Shown piece by piece: positions 57,199 to 64,000 of a stretch of DNA of 64,000 nt. The DNA comes from Pleionea sp. CnH1-48. Lineage in GTDB: Bacteria > Pseudomonadota > Gammaproteobacteria > Enterobacterales > Kangiellaceae. The DNA is taken from the NCBI RefSeq assembly GCF_024124665.1, contig NZ_JAMXSB010000003.1, positions 434,001-498,000 on the forward strand, in the 5' to 3' direction. Position 1 is the stretch's first letter, and every line of letters starts with the position of its first letter. A model generated the notes under the pieces. That model was not told the DNA's origin. It ran no database searches and was given only the letters and a program-made list of their open reading frames with translations. A program made the translations under genes and the position numbers.

Positions 57199-57209
57199 TT
57201 CGAACCCTG

Positions 57210-57233
57210 GCTAAGGACACAAAGGTCCTTAGC
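57210..57233. terminator. Bidirectional terminator between convergent genes
   Basis: GCTAAGGAC (57210-57218), loop ACAAAG, GTCCTTAGC (57225-57233), followed by TTTGTT on the plus strand. The right arm contains the stop codon of the minus-strand gene. Likely serves both genes. Confidence 0.7.
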
Positions 57234-57939
57234 TTTGTTCACCCACACCATCCATACTTTCTCCATCCACCGGCGCTTCTATCTGAGTATTGTATTGATA
57301 CTCGTCTTCAGTATTAAGCAACAATATCGATAAGCTCCCTGATGATTTATTTGGCATAACATACCCTACCGATCGCCACCATAACTGAGAGGTCAGTTCC
57401 TGGTAAGCTGTATTAAATGCGTCAGCATCGTCCAGCGAAAATTCTACAAAGCAATAGCGAGTTTGGCATTGCAGAGAGCGCAAAGGATTAAGGGCCTGCT
57501 GAGCAAAATAGTCGCTGATTAACTGCTCGTGCTGGTAGTCGTGATCGCCTTGATTGAGTTCAGCCTGATAGTCTTCCCATAGAGCCAACCAATCCTCAGA
57601 ACTCGCCGTCAAGAGTACCGACGTTATAGCGGGTAAGCTTTCTTCTTGAGCTATTGCATATTCTTTAAGAGAACGAGCCTCTACGGGCGTTGCTATTGAT
57701 TCCACTTCAGGCTCACTGGCCACGTCTGCCACTTCGGTAGGACTTTCTTCAAGCAGTGAAGGATCATGATCGTGCCACTCATGATGTTTATGATCATCCA
57801 TGATGGAACCATGACTCTCATGTTCACAACTCTGCGAATGTACCATGTCTGGATGATGCTGAGCAGAGGCTCCAGCCAAATAGCCCAACGCACCGGCACC
57901 CAAAACACTTATCAAAATATATCCATACATTAATTTCAT
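57229..57939 (-). CDS. Membrane-anchored His-rich protein
   Basis: This 236-residue protein has an N-terminal helix (YGYILISVLGAGALGYLAG). A His/Asp/Glu-rich stretch follows (HHPDMVHSQSCEHESHG, then DDHKHHEWHDHD), which should bind metal such as zinc, copper or nickel. The rest is acidic, then a soluble domain with Cys in LQCQTRYCFVEFSLDD. No family was recognised. It is convergent with the methyltransferase and is followed upstream by the M23 peptidase gene on the same strand, but 54 bases apart. Confidence 0.65.
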   Translation of the reverse strand: MKLMYGYILISVLGAGALGYLAGASAQHHPDMVHSQSCEHESHGSIMDDHKHHEWHDHDPSLLEESPTEVADVASEPEVESIATPVEARSLKEYAIAQEESLPAITSVLLTASSEDWLALWEDYQAELNQGDHDYQHEQLISDYFAQQALNPLRSLQCQTRYCFVEFSLDDADAFNTAYQELTSQLWWRSVGYVMPNKSSGSLSILLLNTEDEYQYNTQIEAPVDGESMDGVGEQS

Positions 57940-57993
57940 TACCCAACTCCTTTAATAAGAGTCTGCACTTATGCACAGACTCTTAAGGTTCGA

Positions 57994-59577
57994 TTACTTA
58001 TGCCAAATACCACCAAAACGATGCGAACCATAACCATCAATTGCGGCAACGGCATCGGCCTTAAAGCCTTGCCCTCCATACAGATTGAAATAAGTCTGGA
58101 ATGAAGAGCCCGTTAAACCATGCTTTGCTCTCCAGGAAGTTGCTGGTTTGCTAGCAAAAACGGCTGTGTAATAAGGAGTTCCATTATGAACATAAGCGTT
58201 CAAATACACAGGGTGCTTACCCAGGGCTTTTTGCTGGTTCACCTTGTTTTGATAAGCCGAAGACGTCAACCGAGAACTAATGGTCCAGCTACCGATATGA
58301 CGCTTTTGATACAACACGGTGTAACGGCGTTGTCCATTGTGTGACAGTACCGAGATGCTGGTTGGTGTCATCCCCGCAGCTTTGGCTTGATTCATTACAT
58401 TAATGTGTTCGTTATAACTGATGTAATGACGAGCTTTAAAACCAGTGGACTTTTTCTCAAAGATGGCACTAAAGCGTGGTCCTGATGACGACTTGTGAGA
58501 ATCCACATGCACTGGCACATAACCAGCATTGACAGCACTATTAAAGGCGGCCTGATAACTGGCAGAAGAACGTCCAACGTAAGCTCTCCAAGCAATATTG
58601 GCAGGCTTCCAAACCATATTATAATAAGTATTGCTCCCCACTCGATAACCATCAAACCAACTGGCTTTGAATCCCGAATCGGCTAAGTGATCAAACATCG
58701 CCTGGAACCCCGCCGCTTTAAACCCATGACGAACATAGCGTTGGGTAACCGTTCTCGGAGCCCATAATAGAGTCGATCCAGCAGGTATTTTTTTACCAGC
58801 AAAACGCGTCCAGGTACCGTAGGGATTATTATCAGAAATAGGCGAAGCAATGCCACGACGGAATTTAATTTCTTGTCCTACACCTGCCAGTTCCAAGTGA
58901 ATATGTAAGTGAGGTCCAGTGGAGCTGCCACTGTTACCCGTGCGTCCTAAATACTGCCCCTTAGATACCCATACTTGATCGGCAGGGTCGAGACCGACAA
59001 AAGTATTCATTTCATTTTCTCCCGCACGACGGTTAATCTTGCGTGGGAAGTAAGTGTCATTGTTCGCACAAAGTTGACTGCTGATGGTGCCAGGGATCAT
59101 GTGAGCATAGAGCATGCGAGTGCCATCGCTATGTTCAATCCACAACATATTGCCACCACCGGGAATCAATCCATCTTTAAACTTACTGTGCAACCATTCG
59201 CGTCCTGTATCCGTATCTGAGCCGATTTTAGGCCGAGGATTTTCTGGCGCATTTCTCCAGCAGCCAACGATCTTTCCACTGCGCATGGCATAAATAGGTT
59301 TGTTATAGACAACCTTTTTGCTGTTAGTTGGATTGTTGTTGTAATTAGAGACAGTGCCCGTCACACTGGTCCAACGATCATTATCAAAATCATAGCGTCG
59401 AGCGGAAATATCGTATCCATGCTGTTGAGCGGTTGTGACAGCATGATCCCGTGTATAAAGCTTTTCGTGATCCGAAAAGTTTTGCCCCTTATAAGGCATA
59501 TCATATAAGACCGCAGATGATGCAGAAGCAGTCATAATCAATGCAGCGAGTTGTGCTGACCATTTTAATAATTTCAT
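57994..59577 (-). CDS. M23 peptidase with five C-terminal tandem repeats
   Basis: This 527-residue exported protein has a signal peptide (about 1-22). The catalytic domain of the M23/lysostaphin type has HGYDI (His53, Asp56) as the first metal-binding pair, YAHM (His159) and GPHLHIHLEL (His223, His225). The C-terminal 250 residues are five repeats of about 49 residues with a W-x-x-x-hydrophobic lead (for example FKAAGFQAMFDHLADSG, SSASYQAAFNSAVNAG, TGSSFQTYFNLYGGQG). These match the BTRD1 tandem-repeat pattern known from polyglycine hydrolases and other secreted enzymes. A role in peptidoglycan or exogenous protein lysis is inferred. Confidence 0.82.
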   Translation of the reverse strand: MKLLKWSAQLAALIMTASASSAVLYDMPYKGQNFSDHEKLYTRDHAVTTAQQHGYDISARRYDFDNDRWTSVTGTVSNYNNNPTNSKKVVYNKPIYAMRSGKIVGCWRNAPENPRPKIGSDTDTGREWLHSKFKDGLIPGGGNMLWIEHSDGTRMLYAHMIPGTISSQLCANNDTYFPRKINRRAGENEMNTFVGLDPADQVWVSKGQYLGRTGNSGSSTGPHLHIHLELAGVGQEIKFRRGIASPISDNNPYGTWTRFAGKKIPAGSTLLWAPRTVTQRYVRHGFKAAGFQAMFDHLADSGFKASWFDGYRVGSNTYYNMVWKPANIAWRAYVGRSSASYQAAFNSAVNAGYVPVHVDSHKSSSGPRFSAIFEKKSTGFKARHYISYNEHINVMNQAKAAGMTPTSISVLSHNGQRRYTVLYQKRHIGSWTISSRLTSSAYQNKVNQQKALGKHPVYLNAYVHNGTPYYTAVFASKPATSWRAKHGLTGSSFQTYFNLYGGQGFKADAVAAIDGYGSHRFGGIWHK

Positions 59578-59957
59578 AGTATATCCTCCATGTTGTGCTT
59601 CATTTATCCATTAAGTTTGATTTCCCTAATGAACAAATACGTAACGCGAAGAATTGTAATCAAATGGCAGCTCTTGAAGTGCTCAGCTTGTGCTCTACTT
59701 TTGCCAAATAGAGAATTAGAAAAAATATAAGTGCGTCTTTCTTCTTGCTACTCCAATACATTGTTGAATATCTTCACTGAGTCGCCCGTTAAATAATGGG
59801 GCGCTTGCTTGATACACCGATTTAGCTCACCAAAGTTCAAAGCCTCTGTGCACTTGTCATCTAGTATCATTTGAAATACTTTGGTAGGCGAGTAAAGCAT
59901 TTCGGGCATAAAAAAGCCCGCGTTAATAAGCGGGCTTTATAGACGACCTTATTCCTT
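59578..59957. other. 380-bp intergenic region with a terminator at one end
   Basis: No gene was found. It carries the terminator of the GAF-regulator gene at its distal end (59913-59938) and, before the M23 gene, AT-rich DNA that should hold that gene's promoter. Confidence 0.5.
59913..59938 (-). terminator. Intrinsic terminator of the GAF-regulator gene
   Basis: AAAGCCCGC (59913-59921), loop GTTAATAA, GCGGGCTTT (59930-59938) is a nine-base-pair GC-rich stem. On the minus strand it follows the stop at 59958 and is followed by TTTTT-rich DNA, as expected of a Rho-independent terminator. Confidence 0.85.
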
Positions 59958-60959
59958 TTAATTTCGATGATGGCGTAAGGTTTCTTCCAACGCCCATAAC
60001 TCTAACGCCAAATGACTGCGAGCTTTGGCAAGATGACGGCGAAACGTACTGTATCCCATATTAAATTGTTCAGAGAGCGTATGTTGATCGGCACCCGCCT
60101 GAATATAGCTGCGCTCTAATATACGAGACCATAGTTGCGTTGCCGGATTCTCACGAAAACTTCGAATCAAATGCGACACATGCAATTTAAGATTTTTTAA
60201 ATGTTGGCTTTCACTACTTGAGCTACCTTCAATTTGGTGTCTGGCTATTAAACATTTCATTAAAGGTGAGCTGATTAACTCTTGAGAATCATTATAGTGT
60301 TTTAGTAGATGATTAGTGGCGTCACAAAATTCTTTTTGTGATAGCTCAGAGAGTTGTTGGTTGCTACCTAACAATGGTAATGCAGAATCCAGACGACGAG
60401 TATCAGAAAACTGAGGTTCAAAACTATCAATAAGCTGTTCATTCAAAGCTGATACTGCTCGCTTAAGAGAACTTTTTGCCATTAAGTGCGCTATTTTTGG
60501 AGTGACCATAGCAGCGATAGCATTGAGCATAACTTCATCTTCTTCAGAAAAATAAGCCAGCTCAGGGTGCTCAGAATCAATCACTCCATACACTTCGCCA
60601 TCATACACGAGTGGCACCGCTAATTCTGACAGTCGGCATTGATCATCAACAATGTAGTGCTCATTTTCACGAGTATCTTCTACACGAATGCTGGACTTGT
60701 TTTGAGCAGCCATACCGACAACGCCTTGCCCGCTACTTAAAGAAAGTGGTGCAATAATCTGCCCCTGCTCGCTGCATTTATTGCTGCCCGCAGCGACCTG
60801 AACAAAGGTGTCTTTGCGGGTGCGTAAATAAATGACGTTATCGGGCAATGATAGTGTTTCTTGTAACGAGGAGGCTAAAGCCATGCAAACCTGATCGACA
60901 GACTGTAACCCCGATAGCTGGGTATTGATATCCAGAGCTTTTTGCAGCAAAGCGGTCAT
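59958..60959 (-). CDS. GAF-domain regulator with C-terminal helix-turn-helix
   Basis: This 333-residue protein has a GAF domain at about 15-165 (SSGQGVVGMAAQNKSSIRV, ELAVPLVYDGEVYGVIDSE), a helical linker, and a C-terminal DNA-binding-like region HTLSEQFNMGYSTFRRHLAKARSH, which reads like the helix-turn-helix of AraC or TPR-regulator type. The ligand and targets are unknown. It is followed by a good terminator and is probably monocistronic. Upstream is a 296-base gap without genes. Confidence 0.7.
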   Translation of the reverse strand: MTALLQKALDINTQLSGLQSVDQVCMALASSLQETLSLPDNVIYLRTRKDTFVQVAAGSNKCSEQGQIIAPLSLSSGQGVVGMAAQNKSSIRVEDTRENEHYIVDDQCRLSELAVPLVYDGEVYGVIDSEHPELAYFSEEDEVMLNAIAAMVTPKIAHLMAKSSLKRAVSALNEQLIDSFEPQFSDTRRLDSALPLLGSNQQLSELSQKEFCDATNHLLKHYNDSQELISSPLMKCLIARHQIEGSSSSESQHLKNLKLHVSHLIRSFRENPATQLWSRILERSYIQAGADQHTLSEQFNMGYSTFRRHLAKARSHLALELWALEETLRHHRN

Positions 60960-61202
60960 AAGAACATTCCGTGTAAAAAAAATCTCAATTTAATAGTAAT
61001 GTACTGCAAAGCCATCGCCTACCGCAACTGAAAAAGTCTGAAATTGATTTAAGAAATCTCTTACAAATAGCCTTATTGTTCATAAATGGAATATAGCGCA
61101 CACTTTTGATGACAATAGTGAGAGTGGAACCTCAGTTTCGCTTTTCCGTAAATCATAAAACCATAAATATGATGTGTTTTAAAAGTCACCAAACATCCAT
61201 TA

Positions 61203-61228
61203 AAAAAGGCCTTAAACAAGGCCTTTTT
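61203..61228 (-). terminator. Intrinsic terminator of the TPR protein gene
   Basis: AAAAAGGCCTT (61203-61213), loop AAAC, AAGGCCTTTTT (61218-61228), with further T residues on the minus strand. It lies 27 bases after the stop at 61256 and should end the TPR-gene transcript. Confidence 0.85.
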
Positions 61229-61255
61229 CATATAGCAGGATAAAACCATCTTGAA

Positions 61256-62221
61256 TTAAAACCAATTTCTTTGCGCACTTTTGATTTGTCGTCTCAGCCC
61301 TTTATCCTTAATATCTTTACGTTTAAGCTCGGTAATAATTGCTTTTGCCTGATCGGTTTTTTGGGATTTGTAATACAAAGACGCAAGTCGAAATTTAGCC
61401 CAGTCTTTATCCGGTAAACCTTTGGGAACAGGAGCACTGATATATTGACTTAAACTTTTAATGCCTTTTTCATGCTCTGAGTCACTAAACACAGCGGTTC
61501 GTCCAACCTGATAGAGGGCGGTGTAGTAATCATTACTCTTAGTCGCCTCCATTCTTTCTGCATCAACCGCTTGAGTAAATGCAGCAAACGCATCTTCGTA
61601 TCGTTGCATCTGCTGATACGTAAAACCAGCCTGTGCCATCGCTCTTGCAGATGATGGAAACTGTTGTGCCAACTCTTTGGCAACACGCAGCATGTTATCT
61701 TCATCATCGTCATCTCGATAGTAACGAGATTCACTCACCAGGCCTTCAAGTTCATCCACCTCTTTGAGCTTTGCAATCATAGCCACCGCTTTTTTATTAG
61801 AACCTCCAGCGATCACAGGTACATTAATATAAAACTGAATCAGCCCCTGAATGGCTCTGGTATGACTGGGCTCTAACTCAATACTTTTTAACAGGTGATT
61901 TTTAGCATCTGTCGCATAACTTGCCGCCGAAAAAATGGAAGCATTTGCCGCCATTCTCATACTTAACATTCCGTAAGAGTAGTGATAATCAGCATTGTCT
62001 GGCTGAAGCTCTAGCGCTTTTTTAAATAACTCTGCAGCGACTTCCAAATCTGCATCAGCAGCAGCCTTTTTCCCTCTCTCAAAATAGTCTGAATGATGAT
62101 TTTCTGCGGCTCCATCTTGTACAGTGGCAGCGGACTGGGGTGAAGATGGTGCCAACAACGCATCTGAAGTCATTGGAAGAAGTAACCCACCAATCAAAAT
62201 CAAAGTGTTTAATTTATGCAT
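61256..62221 (-). CDS. Exported TPR protein
   Basis: This protein of about 321 residues has a signal peptide (LNTLILIGGLLLPMTSDALLA) and a set of TPR-type helix pairs. Residues about 50-120 (ADLEVAAELFKKALELQPDNA) are typical repeats, followed by less regular ones (YEDAFAAFTQAVDAE). The frame is open to 62443, but that overlaps the upstream gene and lacks a signal peptide at its start; the ATG at 62221 has GGAGG seven bases upstream. It is 17 bases after the membrane protein gene and is probably co-transcribed. Confidence 0.82.
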   Translation of the reverse strand: MHKLNTLILIGGLLLPMTSDALLAPSSPQSAATVQDGAAENHHSDYFERGKKAAADADLEVAAELFKKALELQPDNADYHYSYGMLSMRMAANASIFSAASYATDAKNHLLKSIELEPSHTRAIQGLIQFYINVPVIAGGSNKKAVAMIAKLKEVDELEGLVSESRYYRDDDDEDNMLRVAKELAQQFPSSARAMAQAGFTYQQMQRYEDAFAAFTQAVDAERMEATKSNDYYTALYQVGRTAVFSDSEHEKGIKSLSQYISAPVPKGLPDKDWAKFRLASLYYKSQKTDQAKAIITELKRKDIKDKGLRRQIKSAQRNWF

Positions 62222-62238
62222 TGTATTTCCTCCGAAAC

Positions 62239-62982
62239 TTACGCAATACGATATTGTTGAATGTATTTTTTCTTGAATGCAGACATTGAGATAACACCAA
62301 TCACGGCTGGCAAAATCCAAGGTATCACCATTAAGTTGCCAGTTAGTAGCTCGGCAAATAACTGACGTCCACCAAAAGCAAAGAATGCCGTATAAGCTCC
62401 GATACCACTGCCAACAATGCCTCTCATGTGAGCAAGAATCCACTCTCGCTGCTTTATCTCGGCTTTATAGATGTAGTGCGCCATACCAATCGAGTTGGCC
62501 AAACTCAATCCAGCAAATACCTGCAATAACAGCATGCCTTCCAGAGTTCCGATAATCGCCGTCACAATACTTAATAAAAATAGCCCAATGATCAAACTCA
62601 GGTGTTTCCAGTTGCGCATCAGTTGTCGATTAGCTTTAGCTCTTAATACCTGAATCGAGTGATAGGTACTATTAAATACCAAAACCGAAAGCATCAACAA
62701 AAACCAGGAAAACTCTCGGTACCCTTCGGCCATTCGAGTCGCGGCTTCAAAACTCAGGTTTCGTTCGGGGGTTCGAACGCCAATAGGATCCATAAGAGCC
62801 AGAGTGGTCAGTAGCACCCCACTTACTGCAATAATAAACATGGAGTTAGCAAACCATCGACCATAGCGCAAATGTGGCTTAGAACCTTTCTTTGCGAATA
62901 AGGGCAGCCAAAAGACAATTAAGGCAAAGCAACCAACGCTCACGTGCAAATAGAAGGCAACCTGATGAATAATATGTGACAT
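62239..62982 (-). CDS. Seven-helix membrane protein, DUF2306-like
   Basis: This 247-residue integral membrane protein has about seven hydrophobic segments (for example LHVSVGCFALIVFWLPLFA, IIGLFLLSIVTAIIGTLEG). The N-terminal pattern HVSVGCFALIVFWLPLFAKK with a downstream HLRYGRWF is what I recall of DUF2306-type proteins, with His residues that could bind a metal or haem. It starts with AGGGG six bases before the ATG and is followed by the TPR gene. Function is unknown. Confidence 0.7.
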   Translation of the reverse strand: MSHIIHQVAFYLHVSVGCFALIVFWLPLFAKKGSKPHLRYGRWFANSMFIIAVSGVLLTTLALMDPIGVRTPERNLSFEAATRMAEGYREFSWFLLMLSVLVFNSTYHSIQVLRAKANRQLMRNWKHLSLIIGLFLLSIVTAIIGTLEGMLLLQVFAGLSLANSIGMAHYIYKAEIKQREWILAHMRGIVGSGIGAYTAFFAFGGRQLFAELLTGNLMVIPWILPAVIGVISMSAFKKKYIQQYRIA

Positions 62983-63044
62983 GTTAATCCCCTGTGTCTA
63001 CAAACTGAGGACCATGGTAATCCTTTGCTTATCTCAATATGAGT

Positions 63045-63079
63045 GCCAAAAGTCATGTTTATCAATCGTGACTTTTGGC
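63045..63079. promoter_or_regulatory. Perfect 11-bp inverted repeat in a divergent promoter region
   Basis: GCCAAAAGTCA (63045-63055) and TGACTTTTGGC (63069-63079) are perfect arms with a 13-base spacer, between the divergently transcribed membrane protein gene and the DesK-like kinase gene. Arm length and spacing fit a dyad operator. It might be the site of the response regulator that belongs to the kinase, which probably lies just past the window end. Confidence 0.5.
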
Positions 63080-63117
63080 CTATAGGCATGATCAGGAAAT
63101 TTAGTCATACTATAAGG

Positions 63118-64000
63118 ATGAAGCTATTTAAATTAGAACTGGTTGCCAGTCTTGCCGGCATCGCCACCTGGGCCATAGTTGCGGGAATTACCCTCTATAT
63201 ACTCAGCAACCCAGCATCACCTTTTCACCATGAACGCCCCTACGTTATTGGCGGCTTTCTGGTTTACTTGTTGTGCTTTCTACTTGTAACTCGACATCAC
63301 ATTAGCCTGCCCTTTGAGCCTTATACACGTTACTTGTTGAATATAGGCCAGCTTCTTAGCGCGTTTTGGATCCACTGGATTATTCCGATCAATTATCTTC
63401 CTATTCTGACCATTATATGGGTAGCAACACTGCCACACTTTGTCAGTTTTCGCAGCGCATTTGTATTAATGCTCTTAACCATATTCTCATGGTATGCCAT
63501 CAATGAATGGCACTGGGAAGAAGATCACTCGGTGTTTTCTGCCATGCTTTATGGCTCCTTCCACCTGTTTGCAATTTTAACCAGCTATCAGACTCAACGA
63601 TCAGAGCAGGCAACCGCCGAGGCCGAACGATTGAACCGAGAGCTTCTGGCCACTCAACATCTATTGGCAGAAGCATCCAAAGAAAGTGAACGCACTCGAA
63701 TTGCACGGGATCTACATGATTTGTTAGGTCATCACCTCACCGCTTTGATTATTAATCTTCAAGTTGCAGAGCACTTAACATCGGGTCAGGCAAAAGAGAA
63801 AGTCACTCAGTGTCACTCTCTGGCAAAGTTACTGATGAGTGACGTGCGAGAGGCGGTTAGCACTCTCAAGCAACAGCATGCACTCAACCTGTCAAATGCG
63901 ATAGAACAAATCGCTCGGCAGCTTCCTCAGCTGACCATCCATACTGATATCGATGAACACATTCATATCAAAGATCTTGATCACGCCGAAACCGTTTTGC
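63118..64000 (+). CDS. DesK-like NarL-type histidine kinase, cut by window end
   Basis: The reading frame is open from the ATG at 63118 to the last base; at least 294 residues are visible. The N-terminal part has five or six membrane helices (ELVASLAGIATWAIVAGI; YVIGGFLVYLLCFLLV; WIIPINYLPILTIIWV). A coiled linker with EQATAEAERLNRELLATQ precedes the HisKA_3 helix RTRIARDLHDLLGHHLTAL, and the last part is before the ATPase domain. In-frame ATGs at 63088 and 63055 exist, but 63055 lies inside the inverted repeat, so 63118 is preferred. The ATPase domain and the partner regulator are outside the window. Confidence 0.85.
   Translation, partial: MKLFKLELVASLAGIATWAIVAGITLYILSNPASPFHHERPYVIGGFLVYLLCFLLVTRHHISLPFEPYTRYLLNIGQLLSAFWIHWIIPINYLPILTIIWVATLPHFVSFRSAFVLMLLTIFSWYAINEWHWEEDHSVFSAMLYGSFHLFAILTSYQTQRSEQATAEAERLNRELLATQHLLAEASKESERTRIARDLHDLLGHHLTALIINLQVAEHLTSGQAKEKVTQCHSLAKLLMSDVREAVSTLKQQHALNLSNAIEQIARQLPQLTIHTDIDEHIHIKDLDHAETVL

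Noticed and set aside
62222-62443. Extended N-terminus for the TPR protein gene
   Set aside because: The extension overlaps the upstream membrane protein gene and would bury the signal peptide; the ATG at 62221 has a strong ribosome site.

Overview
The window is chromosomal DNA from a gammaproteobacterium. The best evidence is the block mreB-mreC-mreD-maf-rng-yhdP-nit-tldD (28848 down to 17672, minus strand), whose order is typical of Gammaproteobacteria, together with a gltB-gltD pair, a FimV-like LysM protein and MASE1/NarL-type histidine kinases. AT-rich intergenic DNA and the protein style suggest a marine, moderately low-GC lineage (Kangiellaceae-like would fit), but nothing in the window decides the genus. 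No rRNA, tRNA, CRISPR array, transposase or phage module was seen.

Layout. 1-6.3 kb: a NarL-type two-component pair, two exported proteins of unknown function and a MASE1-CHASE histidine kinase. 6.4-17.1 kb (minus): a Sec-exported 2789-residue FG-GAP/SpvB/RHS protein whose variable C-terminus looks like an M91 (NleD-type) zinc metallopeptidase, an overlapping downstream gene that is the natural immunity candidate, and two upstream accessory genes. 17.3-28.8 kb: a thiamine-binding MTH1187 protein and the conserved tldD to mreB block; mreC appears to start at an AUU codon. 29.6-33.0 kb (plus): a DUF1631-like protein, a COG3541-type nucleotidyltransferase and a DUF488 protein. 33.0-40.0 kb: small envelope and hypothetical genes, an AAA ATPase and a Mut7-C RNase fused to a ubiquitin-like domain. 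40.0-44.9 kb (minus): an RNA-repair cassette, RNA ligase - HD-Pnk - RNA ligase - DBR1-like metallophosphoesterase, followed by a two-RCK-domain membrane protein with an atypical pore. 45.6-52.3 kb: an orphan gene and gltBD. 53-64 kb: envelope and periplasmic proteins, a class I methyltransferase, an M23 peptidase with five C-terminal repeats, a GAF-type regulator, a TPR protein, a seven-helix membrane protein, and a DesK-like NarL histidine kinase cut by the window end.

How the parts work together. The mre block builds the elongation complex. rng matures RNA, maf cleans nucleotide pools, yhdP acts in envelope lipid homeostasis and tldD handles peptides. The repair cassette carries end-healing (HD phosphoesterase plus 5'-kinase), end-sealing (two compact ligases) and a predicted 2'-5' phosphodiesterase, so it could process broken or branched RNA; this is the most interesting unit in the window. 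The RHS locus looks like a polymorphic toxin with its immunity gene. Several intercistronic or convergent-gene hairpins are perfect inverted repeats and are listed separately.
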